Source: Hamadaea tsunoensis DSM 44101
GTDB lineage: Bacteria > Actinomycetota > Actinomycetes > Mycobacteriales > Micromonosporaceae
Direction: 5' to 3'
Length of the DNA: 64,000 bases
Assembly (NCBI RefSeq): GCF_000428945.1
Contig: NZ_KE386821.1
Span: forward strand, 121,330-185,329
The position numbers were made by a program, and so were the translations under genes. The notes below the pieces were generated by a model. It was not told where the DNA came from and ran no database searches. It was given only the letters and a program-made list of their open reading frames with translations. The first letter of the stretch is position 1. Each line of letters starts with the position of its first letter. This document shows positions 29,273 through 38,428 of the stretch, piece by piece.

Positions 29273-31621
29273 TCATACCGGCTCGCTGCGCCATCGCCAC
29301 GAGCCGGGATGCCAGACCTCCCGCGCGTGCCCGTCCGGCGTACCCGGGTCGGCGAGGCGGGTCGCCCTTCCCTCCCACCGCAGCGCGCCGGCCTCGTCAC
29401 CGGACGTACGCAGGCGTTCGGCGTACCCGCGCATGATGGCCAGATGCGGCTCGACGCCGGTCTCGTGGCCGTAGCCGCCGAGCAGGTCCGCCCGGTTCAA
29501 CCGCAGGTTCTCGTACGCGAGCTCGGCCGCCCGGGCGCGCAGCCCGTCACTGTCGAGTAGATCGGCCGCTGCTGCCGCGCAGCGGGAGTCGCCGAGCTCG
29601 CCACCCCGCTGGAACCATTTCAGCGCTTCGTCGCGGTCGCCGTCGGCGAGGAGGACCCGGGCGTAGTCCAGGATGGAGTTGGAGATGCCCTCGTCGCCGG
29701 ATTCGCCGGGCCAGGGACGGATGCGCCGGTCGTCCGCGAGCGCGAGCGCGTACCCGGTCTCGGCCGCCCGCAGCAGCCATGTACGCATTCCGTCGCCGTC
29801 GCCGCGCTCCCGGCAGACGACCGCCAGGTTCTGCATGGCGCCGGCGTGGCCGAGCCGGGCGGCGGCCAGGTTCCAGCGTTCGGCGCCGTCGAGATCCTCC
29901 CGCTTGAGGTGGGCGTAGCCGAGATTGGTCATGGCGTTGGCGTCGCCGCCCTCGGCCGCGCGGGCGTACCAGGACTCGGACTCGTCGTCACGGCCGTGCA
30001 CCCGCAAGAAGAAGCCGATCTGGCCGAGGGCGTAGACGTCACCCTCGTCGATGGCCTGCAGCAGCAGCGCCTCGGCGGCCGCCGGCCGGCCCTCGTGCTC
30101 CTCGAGGGACGCGGCCAGCGTCATCGCCGCCGGGTCACGCGCCGCGACGCCGCGATCCAGCCACCGGCGGGCCCGCAGATGCTCGCCGAGCTCGTAGAGC
30201 AGCAGCGCGAGCCGGCGGGTCGCCAGCCGGTTGCCCCGGTCGGCGGCCTTGACCCAGGCGGACTCGGCGATCGTGGAAAGACCCCTGCGGTACGCCGCCG
30301 ATCCGATGTCGCCGCACGCGTCGGGCGTGGCCACGTCGACGAGCTGCCGCCAGCTCGTCTCGTCGGCCAGCGCGCCGGCGACCTCGGGGTCGCGCTCGTC
30401 GAGCGAGTGCCCGACCAGGATGTCGGACACGTAGTAGCCGTCGATCCGCCCGGCCTGCGTACGCACCTGGCGTACCGCGGCGATCTGACCGCGTACGGGC
30501 TCCTCGGCCCAGGCGATCGCGGCCTTGAACCAGTCCGCGGTGAGCGGGGCGGCGCCGCGGCCGGCCAGCAGGGCGACCGCCAGCGCGGCGAGTACCTCTG
30601 CGGGGAGGACGTCGGGATGCCCGCACCGGCGCGCGAGGACGGCCGCGGTGATGACCGCCCGGCCGGCGGTGTCGGCGCCGTCGCCGGTCCAGTGCCTGAT
30701 CAGCTCCGTGGCACCGGCCAGCGTCGGTATGACGGCGTGGTCGCTCGCGCGCTCGCTGGCGAGGGCGATCCGCGGATCGGCCCGGGCGATCTCGGCCGCC
30801 CTGGCCTGCTCGGCGGGGCTCAGACGGCCCGGCAGGTCGAGCCGGATCGCCGGCTCGGCACCGGCCTGCCGGCCCGACGGGCTGGCGAGCATCCGCATGA
30901 CCTGGTAAGCGTCGCTGTTCATCTGCTGCCCGATGCCGGTCTGCGGTCCGACGATGGCCTCGAGGTCGACCGGCCTGATGGTGCCCGCCAGCAGTACGCG
31001 TCCCGCCCGGCCGGCGAGCAGGAACTTGACGGTGTCGGCGGTGAGCGGCCGGTTGGTGAAGTAGGTCTGCAACTCGTCGAGCAGGATCACGGTGTGGTCG
31101 AGCCTGGGTCGGTGGCGGACCAGTTCGTCGAGGTCCGCGCCGTCGGCCGGGATGTACAGGCGCCACCCGGGCAGCTCGTGGCGCAGCGCCTCGAACAGGG
31201 TCCGGCTCTTGCCGGCGGCCGTCGGGCCGACCAGGACCACGATCCCGGAGCCGTCGGCCCGGTGGCGCAGCCACTTTCGCAGCAGGTCGTCGAGGTCGCG
31301 CGGAATGTACTTCGGATACATGGCGGTCAGGCGGTCCGCGGGGGCGGCGAGCGGGATGGCCGCGTGGATGTTGAAAGTGATGCGATCCGTGACCTCGCGC
31401 ACGTACGGCAGCCGTCGCCGCGGCCGGGGCTTCGGCGGCGGGGGCGATGCGGATCCGCGATCGAGGAGGACCGCGATGAGCGAGAAGATGGCGCTGCTCA
31501 ATCCGCTGGTCGCGGTGACGACCCAGCCCGGCGACCCCCAGCTGCCGGAGGCGATGGCGGACACGACCGTGCCGACCAGGAAAAGGGCGGCCGCCGCCCA
31601 CAGCCATCGGCGCTGCGACAT
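29273..31621 (-). CDS. Membrane-anchored P-loop NTPase with Sel1/TPR-like repeats
   Basis: This 782-residue protein has two N-terminal membrane segments (residues ~7-25 and ~31-52) and then a Pro/Arg-rich linker. A P-loop NTPase domain follows, with YIPRDLDDLLR just before Walker A GPTAAGKS (132-139) and Walker B VILLDELQTYF (Asp182). Farther on is FKAAIAWAEEPVRGQIAAV, and the last ~350 residues are Sel1/TPR-like repeats (for example SWYARAAEGGDANAMTNLGYAHLKREDLDGAERW). The architecture is STAND-like: sensor repeats on an NTPase tethered to the membrane. The same motifs in the same order occur in the protein at 47599-50457, so the two are paralogues. Function is unknown. Confidence 0.82.
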   Translation of the reverse strand: MSQRRWLWAAAALFLVGTVVSAIASGSWGSPGWVVTATSGLSSAIFSLIAVLLDRGSASPPPPKPRPRRRLPYVREVTDRITFNIHAAIPLAAPADRLTAMYPKYIPRDLDDLLRKWLRHRADGSGIVVLVGPTAAGKSRTLFEALRHELPGWRLYIPADGADLDELVRHRPRLDHTVILLDELQTYFTNRPLTADTVKFLLAGRAGRVLLAGTIRPVDLEAIVGPQTGIGQQMNSDAYQVMRMLASPSGRQAGAEPAIRLDLPGRLSPAEQARAAEIARADPRIALASERASDHAVIPTLAGATELIRHWTGDGADTAGRAVITAAVLARRCGHPDVLPAEVLAALAVALLAGRGAAPLTADWFKAAIAWAEEPVRGQIAAVRQVRTQAGRIDGYYVSDILVGHSLDERDPEVAGALADETSWRQLVDVATPDACGDIGSAAYRRGLSTIAESAWVKAADRGNRLATRRLALLLYELGEHLRARRWLDRGVAARDPAAMTLAASLEEHEGRPAAAEALLLQAIDEGDVYALGQIGFFLRVHGRDDESESWYARAAEGGDANAMTNLGYAHLKREDLDGAERWNLAAARLGHAGAMQNLAVVCRERGDGDGMRTWLLRAAETGYALALADDRRIRPWPGESGDEGISNSILDYARVLLADGDRDEALKWFQRGGELGDSRCAAAAADLLDSDGLRARAAELAYENLRLNRADLLGGYGHETGVEPHLAIMRGYAERLRTSGDEAGALRWEGRATRLADPGTPDGHAREVWHPGSWRWRSEPV

Positions 31622-31737
31622 ATGTCCACAGTGGCGAGGGACCGAGATCCAATCAAGCGGTGCCCGTCAGGGGGACGCCGAACGGCTGTCGGCCGTCCCC
31701 GTTCGGCCACCGTCGTGACAGGACGGTGGACGTCCGT

Positions 31738-32253
31738 TCACCCTGCGCGCAGCCGCTTGTAGGTGTGCAGCGGCAGGTTCGACAGCGAGATCCAGAACCG
31801 GCGGCGCACCGTGAGGCCCGCCGGCCGGAGGGAGTCGAGGTGCTCCAGCAGCGCCAGCGTTCCCGGGGACATCGGAAGCCACAGTGTCCGGTCGCCCCGG
31901 CAGCGCAGGCGTACCGACTGCAGGAAGTAGCTCGCGCGGGCGTCGACGAGCTCGTCGAGGGAGACCGAGCCCCGGCTGAACAACGTGCGCCAGTGCACCG
32001 CGTGCCGGGTCACGGTCAGCGACACGACGGTGTACACCGAGCGCAACGCCGTCAGCGCCACGACGAGGAGGTAGAGGGCGAGGAAGAGAAGGTTCACGTC
32101 GCCCCGGACGAAGCTGATCGTGCCGAGGGCGAGGAAGAACAGCGGCAGGGCCTGGAAGATCCAGAAGAGCGGCGTGGGACGGAGAACCCCGGCCGGGTCG
32201 GGTAGTTCGGGGTCGAGCGAAGCGTCAGCGATCACAGCCGGACATCTTGGCAC
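31738..32253 (-). CDS. Membrane protein, bacterial PH-like
   Basis: This 171-residue protein has two adjacent membrane segments (LFWIFQALPLFFLALGTISFV and LLFLALYLLVVALTALRSVYTVVSL) followed by a ~75-residue beta-rich domain (LTVTRHAVHWRTLFSRGSVSLDELVDARASYFLQSVRLRCRGDRTLWLPMSP). That layout, two helices then a bPH-like domain, is common in small actinobacterial membrane proteins. The start at ATG 32253 has a weak ribosome-binding site; GTG 32235 is an alternative. It stands alone, on the same strand as the gene at 29273-31621 but not overlapping it. Function is unknown. Confidence 0.7.
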   Translation of the reverse strand: MPRCPAVIADASLDPELPDPAGVLRPTPLFWIFQALPLFFLALGTISFVRGDVNLLFLALYLLVVALTALRSVYTVVSLTVTRHAVHWRTLFSRGSVSLDELVDARASYFLQSVRLRCRGDRTLWLPMSPGTLALLEHLDSLRPAGLTVRRRFWISLSNLPLHTYKRLRAG

Positions 32254-32332
32254 CCCTGTGCCACCGCCGCTGCCCTGCGTGATCAGAAGGCGCGAATCTC
32301 GTTGAACCGCCCAACCCGGCCGAGAACGGCGG

Positions 32333-33142
32333 CTACTGGAAAGCCGGCGCGTGCTCCGCGCACCAGTCGGCGAAGCTGCGCGCCGGGCGGCCCGTCAGAT
32401 CCTCCACAGTGGAGACGACCGTGTACCCGATCTCCGGCGTGTTCCCGTACACCCAGACCAGGAAGTCGATGACGTGCGCGGGCAGGCCCTCGGCGGCCCA
32501 CTTCTCGCGCGCCTGCGCCTCGGTCAGCTCGACGAGGGCGATGTCCCGGCCGACGGCCTGGCTGAGGATGGCCACCTTCTCGGGCACGGTCAGCGCCTCC
32601 GGGCCGGTGACGGTGTACGTCTTGCCGCCGTGCCCGTCCTGCGTGAGCGCGACGACGGCGACCGCCGCGATGTCCGCCTCGTGGACCATGGCGCTGCGCC
32701 GGCTGAGGAACGGCTCGCGGATGGTGCCCTCGCGGACGGCGGCGACCCAGGCGAACGTGTTCGACATGAACTCGACCGGCTGCACGAAGGTCCACGCCAG
32801 GTCGCTGTCCTGCACGGCCTTCTCGATGCTGGTCTCGTCGCCGCCGCGCAGCACGGTCACCCGCCGTACGCCGGCCGCGCGGACGAGTTCGACGAGGGCG
32901 GGGCCGGTGTCCAGCCCCTGCAGCCCACCGCCGTCGAAGTTGATGAGGTGCACGGCCTCGACGCCGTCCAGGGCCGGGATCAGGGTGTCCGGGCGGGAGA
33001 GGTCGCCGACCACCATCTCGGCGCCGGGCACCGAGGCCTCGGGATTGCGGGTCAGGGCGCGGACGGCGTGCCCCTGCTCGACGAGCTGGGCGACGATCTG
33101 GCGGCCGATGGTACCGGTCGATCCGGTGATCAGGATTCTCAT
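32333..33142 (-). CDS. NmrA-type NAD(P)-binding oxidoreductase (atypical SDR)
   Basis: This 269-residue protein has an N-terminal Rossmann fold with ILITGSTGTIGRQIVAQL (GxxGxxG dinucleotide motif, residues ~3-20) and the second strand VRALTRNP. Its AEMVVGDLSRPDTLIPALDGVEAVHLI block is typical of NmrA/QOR2-like SDRs, which lack the YxxxK catalytic pair. It may act as a redox-sensing or quinone-related reductase, or as a NAD(P)-binding regulator. The start is ATG 33142 (MRILITG). It is divergent from ligA with ~110 bp between them. Two N-terminal in-frame GTG/ATG codons upstream are alternatives. Confidence 0.87.
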   Translation of the reverse strand: MRILITGSTGTIGRQIVAQLVEQGHAVRALTRNPEASVPGAEMVVGDLSRPDTLIPALDGVEAVHLINFDGGGLQGLDTGPALVELVRAAGVRRVTVLRGGDETSIEKAVQDSDLAWTFVQPVEFMSNTFAWVAAVREGTIREPFLSRRSAMVHEADIAAVAVVALTQDGHGGKTYTVTGPEALTVPEKVAILSQAVGRDIALVELTEAQAREKWAAEGLPAHVIDFLVWVYGNTPEIGYTVVSTVEDLTGRPARSFADWCAEHAPAFQ

Positions 33143-33241
33143 ACACACCACCGTATGCGGCCTTTAGGAAAGGTCCGTTCCTAATGCCGAGTCGGATCTC
33201 AGGGTAATTTCCTGCCGGGATTTGTCGGTGCGCCGGGGTAG

Positions 33242-35302
<2,061 letters not shown>

Positions 35303-35340
35303 GGCCGAAAATGTCGGACCCCGCGGGCAAGGTCTAACGC

Positions 35341-35784
35341 ATGAAGTTTCAGCTGACGATCGACTGTGCCGACCCGGACCGCCTCGTTCCCTTCTGGGCG
35401 GCCGCGCTCGACTACCGCCCGCAGGATCCGCCGGAAGGGCATGCGACCTGGCGCGACTTCTACGTGAGCGTGGGCGTGCCGGCGGAGGAGCTCGGTGACG
35501 GCGACTGCGCGGACCGGCTCCTCGATCCGGCCGGCAACGGGCCGTCGATCTGGTTCCAGGTCGTTCCCGAGAAGAAGACGATCAAGAACCGGCTGCACCT
35601 CGACGTGATGGCGGGCGGCGGCCGCTCGGTTCCCCTGCCGGAACGCCGCGAACGCGTCGACGCCAAGGTGGCGGAGCTGGTCGGACTCGGCGCCACGGTG
35701 CTGCGCAAGCACGACGGCGAGACGTCCGACCACTACGGGGTCACGCTGGCCGACCCGGAAGGCAACGAGTTCTGCGTCGCATGA
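35341..35784 (+). CDS. VOC family (glyoxalase-like) protein
   Basis: This 147-residue protein matches actinobacterial glyoxalase/bleomycin-resistance-like proteins. It begins MKFQLTIDCADPDRLVPFWAAAL, then RDFYVSVGVPAEEL, SIWFQVVPEKKTIKNRLHLDVMAGGG in the middle, and ends VTLADPEGNEFCVA. The two beta-alpha-beta-beta-beta modules with His/Glu positions (NRLHLDV and EGNEFC) are visible. No specific reaction can be assigned. It lies 38 bp after ligA on the same strand, and its stop is followed at once by a 16-bp tandem repeat and the GNAT gene. Confidence 0.87.
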   Translation: MKFQLTIDCADPDRLVPFWAAALDYRPQDPPEGHATWRDFYVSVGVPAEELGDGDCADRLLDPAGNGPSIWFQVVPEKKTIKNRLHLDVMAGGGRSVPLPERRERVDAKVAELVGLGATVLRKHDGETSDHYGVTLADPEGNEFCVA

Positions 35785-35790
35785 GCCGGG

Positions 35791-35854
35791 AGCCCCACGA
35801 CCTGGAAGCCCCACGACCTGGAAGCCCCACGACCTGGAAGCCGCATGACCTGGA
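35791..35854 (+). repeat. Tandem repeat, four copies of a 16-bp unit
   Basis: AGCCCCACGACCTGGA is repeated at 35791, 35807, 35823 and 35839, the last copy with two changes (AGCCGCATGACCTGGA). It lies between the VOC stop (35784) and the GNAT ATG at 35868. Because 16 is not a multiple of 3, the unit is read in a new frame each time if it is translated from the upstream ATG 35781, which overlaps the VOC stop. Confidence 0.85.
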
Positions 35855-35867
35855 ACAGGAGAGTTCG

Positions 35868-36356
35868 ATGACCGAGGTGGCATTGCGGCCGATCGAGGAG
35901 GCCGACCTCGACGCGATCTTCGAGCAGGGTAGGGATCCCGAGTCGGCCTGGATGGCGGCCTTCGTCGTCGAGAACCCCGACGACCGCGCCGCGTTCGACC
36001 TGCACATGGCGAAGATCCGGTCGCTGCCGGACGCGACCCAGCACGTGATCACCGTCGACGGACGGTTCGCCGGCACCGTCGGCAGCTACGTGATGGACGG
36101 CGACACCGAGGTCACGTACTGGGTGGACCGGTCGTTCTGGGGGCAGGGCATCGCCGGCCAGGCGCTGGCGCTGCTGCTGGAGACGGTCAAGGTTCGGCCG
36201 CTGTTCGCCCGCGCCGCGAGCGACAACACGAGATCGCTCAGAGTGCTGCAACGGGCCGGATTCCGGATCACCGGCACCGACCGCGGGTACGCGAACGCGC
36301 GCAAGGCGGAGATCGAGGAAACGATCCTGCGCCTCGACGAACAGGTTGGCGAGTAG
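35868..36356 (+). CDS. GNAT family N-acetyltransferase
   Basis: This 162-residue acetyltransferase has IRPI-like strand 1 (VALRPIEEADLDAIFEQG), VDGRFAGTVGSYVMDGDTEVTYWVDRSFWGQGIAGQALALLLE (with the acetyl-CoA pyrophosphate loop R/Q-x-x-G-x-G/A variant WGQGIAG) and ARAASDNTRSLRVLQRAGFRITGTDRGY, all normal for the RimJ/RimL type. The start is ATG 35868, preceded by GGAACAGGAGAG. An upstream in-frame ATG 35781 would add 29 residues coded by the tandem repeat. The substrate is unknown. It is probably co-transcribed with the VOC gene. Confidence 0.88.
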   Translation: MTEVALRPIEEADLDAIFEQGRDPESAWMAAFVVENPDDRAAFDLHMAKIRSLPDATQHVITVDGRFAGTVGSYVMDGDTEVTYWVDRSFWGQGIAGQALALLLETVKVRPLFARAASDNTRSLRVLQRAGFRITGTDRGYANARKAEIEETILRLDEQVGE

Positions 36357-36440
36357 CGGCGGCTGGTCGGTCTGCCGACCAGCCAACCGATGCCCGGCGG
36401 CGTGATCGTTCGCGGCTCGGACGTAAGTCCTGCTCGACGT

Positions 36441-36511
36441 GCCTTGATCATGTAACCCGTATATGTCGAAACCGGTTCTCCTGCAACGTATATGCGTTAC
36501 ATGATCAAGGC
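36441..36511. repeat. Perfect 16-bp inverted repeat with AT-rich loop (possible terminator or structured element)
   Basis: GCCTTGATCATGTAAC (36441-36456) and GTTACATGATCAAGGC (36496-36511) are exact complements with a 39-nt loop. The loop carries two direct copies of CGTATATG (36458 and 36487). The 294-bp gap 36357-36650 contains this element and no gene. It follows the GNAT gene and probably terminates that operon, but the size and the repeated loop motif are unusual. Confidence 0.6.
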
Positions 36512-36650
36512 CTATCGACCGTGCTCAGGCGCCGAGCCCGAGGCGACCGGAGCGAGAGGTCCTCGCATCCTGTCGGCGCCGCGACGCGTACTCCCGCATG
36601 GCAAGCGGAAGGACGACGGTGCGTGACCGCTCAGGGTTCTACGCTGTGGC

Positions 36651-37199
36651 GTGGACGTTCCCGGGTATCTCGAAGACTTCGCGCCGCCGCCGAGCACGGT
36701 CCTGATTGACGCGATGGCATGGCTTGAGGACGAGTTGTTCTGGCCCGCGTTCCTCGCGCAGGTCGGCATGGCGCGGTTGGCGCCCGCAGCGTTCGACGCG
36801 GACCTGGCGGACCTGTCCGCATACGTGGAGCGCTTCGAGCGCACCGACCAGTGGCCCGTGTTCTCGGTCTCCGTGGGCGGTGGGCTGTTGTACCTGATCC
36901 TCCGCAACTACCCCGACGATGCCGGCATCGACTGGCAGCTCGACGCCACGGCTACTGATGCGGTGGACCGGCAGGCCGCGGAGATCGGCGGATATCGGCC
37001 AGGTCCGGGGCTGCCCTGGGAACTTCTGCCTACCGAGGCCGACCAGCTGCTGCTGGCCCTGCCCGCCGTCGGTGATTCGGCGGTCCCCGATGGCGTCGCC
37101 GATCGGGTGGCCCAAGCGCTTCGGGCGGTGTCGGCGGTGCGCGTCGATGAACTCGCGGAGGAACTGCTCAGCTGTCGCGCTTGTATCGTCCTGCAGTGA
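36651..37199 (+). CDS. Hypothetical protein
   Basis: I do not recognise this 182-residue product, which starts at GTG 36651. It looks soluble, acidic and helical: YLEDFAPPPSTVLIDAMAWLEDELFWPAFLAQVG, then FSVSVGGGLLYLILRNYPDDAGIDWQLDATATDAVDRQAAEIGGY, and a C-terminal LADRVAQALR-like helix ending in CRACIVLQ. A TACGCT hexamer 5 nt before the GTG suggests a leaderless start. It is convergent with map and separated from the upstream GNAT by the inverted repeat. No function can be assigned. Confidence 0.6.
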   Translation: MDVPGYLEDFAPPPSTVLIDAMAWLEDELFWPAFLAQVGMARLAPAAFDADLADLSAYVERFERTDQWPVFSVSVGGGLLYLILRNYPDDAGIDWQLDATATDAVDRQAAEIGGYRPGPGLPWELLPTEADQLLLALPAVGDSAVPDGVADRVAQALRAVSAVRVDELAEELLSCRACIVLQ

Positions 37200-37215
37200 C
37201 GCCCCCGTGCGCGGC

Positions 37216-38004
37216 TCACCCTTCGGTGCTGGTCTCCGGCTCTCGCCGGGTCAAGACCAGGGCTTCACCTTCGGTGATGGCGATCGTGTGCTCGGAGTGG
37301 GCCGTGCGTGACCCGTCGGCCGACCGGATCGTCCAGCCGTCGGGGTCGTACTTGATCTGGTCGGTGGTCCGGGCCAGCCACGGTTCGAGCGCGAGCGTCA
37401 GTCCCGGTCGCAGCGTGAGCCCTCGCCCCGCCCGGCCTTTGTTGGAGACGTGCGGCTCCTCGTGCATCGTGCGGCCGAGGCCGTGGCCGCCGAACTCGGT
37501 GTTGACCGGGTAGCCGTGGCTCTGGGCCACCGCGCCGATGGCCGCGGACAGGTCGCCGATGCGGTTGCCCGGACGGGCGATCGCGATCGCCGCCTCCAGT
37601 GCTTCCTCGGTGGCACGGATGATGCGGAGGTCTTCCTCGTCGGCCTTCCCGACCACGACGGTACGCGCCGAGTCGGCGACCCAGCCGTTGATGCTGACGG
37701 CGATGTCGGCGCTGAGGACGTCGCCGTCGCGCAGCGTGTAGTCGTGGGGGAGGCCGTGCAGGACGGCGTCGTTGACCGACAGGCAGATGACGTTGCGGAA
37801 GGGGCCGCGCCCGAACGACGGCGCGTAGTCCCAGTAGCACGACTCCGCTCCGCGGCGCTTGAGCATGCCGCGCGCGTGGTGTTCGAGGTCCAGCAGGTTG
37901 ACGCCCACGTCGGCGAGCCGGCCGATCTCGGAGAGCACTTCCGCGACGAATCGTCCGGTCACGTGCATGCGCTGGATCTCTGCCGGCGTCTTCAGCTCGA
38001 TCAC
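37216..38004 (-). CDS. map: Type I methionine aminopeptidase
   Basis: This 262-residue enzyme removes the initiator Met from nascent proteins. The metal ligands and catalytic residues are recognisable: HGLPHDY, the two Asp in LSADIAVSINGWVADSART, GGHGLGRTMHEEPHV, LALEPWL and SEHTIAIT. The start is GTG 38004 (VIELKTPAEIQRM) behind GCGAGG; the in-frame stretch upstream reads through the operator. It is divergent from an XRE regulator gene across a perfect 18-bp inverted repeat, so it is probably a regulated paralogue rather than the housekeeping map copy near the ribosomal protein operon. That is inference from context. Confidence 0.93.
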   Translation of the reverse strand: MIELKTPAEIQRMHVTGRFVAEVLSEIGRLADVGVNLLDLEHHARGMLKRRGAESCYWDYAPSFGRGPFRNVICLSVNDAVLHGLPHDYTLRDGDVLSADIAVSINGWVADSARTVVVGKADEEDLRIIRATEEALEAAIAIARPGNRIGDLSAAIGAVAQSHGYPVNTEFGGHGLGRTMHEEPHVSNKGRAGRGLTLRPGLTLALEPWLARTTDQIKYDPDGWTIRSADGSRTAHSEHTIAITEGEALVLTRREPETSTEG

Positions 38005-38028
38005 GACAACCTCGCCTCGCAGGGTGAT

Positions 38029-38074
38029 GGTATTACTATACCGGCACCGTAACACTTGCCGGTATAGTAATACC
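38029..38074. promoter_or_regulatory. Operator: perfect 18-bp inverted repeat between map and the XRE regulator
   Basis: GGTATTACTATACCGGCA (38029-38046) and TGCCGGTATAGTAATACC (38057-38074) are exact complements with a 10-nt spacer. Each arm itself contains GGTAT-TACT-ATACC, a palindrome, so two repressor dimers could bind. The arms carry TATA-like -10 sequences for both directions. It lies 25 bp from the map GTG and 32 bp from the XRE ATG. The AT-rich arms contrast strongly with the rest of the window. A TATCCT box (38094-38099) ends 6 nt before the XRE ATG. Confidence 0.8.
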
Positions 38075-38105
38075 AAATTCTAGCCCGGTCGCCTATCCTG
38101 GTCGC

Positions 38106-38372
38106 ATGGTCCGCCACCCGCTCACTCCTGAGCAGATCGAAGCCGGCAGGCGTCTCGGCGTACTGCTGCGCCGGGCACGTGCGGAACGCGAGCTGGTCGA
38201 GGTCGCGCGGGCGGCGGGGATCTCGCCGGAGACCCTGCGCAAGATCGAGACCGGCCGGCTGCCCACCCCCGGCTTCGGCACCGTCATCTGCCTCGGCGAG
38301 GTGCTCGACCTGCCTTTGCAGGAGTTGGCGGCCACCTGGCGCGGCAGCGACCTCTCGCTGGGCCTGGCCTGA
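38106..38372 (+). CDS. XRE-type helix-turn-helix regulator
   Basis: This 88-residue protein is little more than an HTH: EQIEAGRRLGVLLRRARAERELVEVARAAGISPETLRKIETGRLPTPGFGTVICLGEVLDLPLQELAATW (residues ~9-78). The layout is the lambda-repressor/XRE fold. It probably binds the palindromic operator that overlaps both its own and the map promoter. Small XRE genes beside map paralogues recur in actinomycetes. A TATCCT hexamer ends 6 nt before the ATG, indicating a leaderless transcript. There is no additional sensor domain, so the signal is unknown. Confidence 0.9.
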   Translation: MVRHPLTPEQIEAGRRLGVLLRRARAERELVEVARAAGISPETLRKIETGRLPTPGFGTVICLGEVLDLPLQELAATWRGSDLSLGLA

Positions 38373-38428
38373 GGCATCCGCCGAGCCGGTGAGCCCCGAC
38401 GTCAAGAGCGGCTGACCGACTGGATCGC

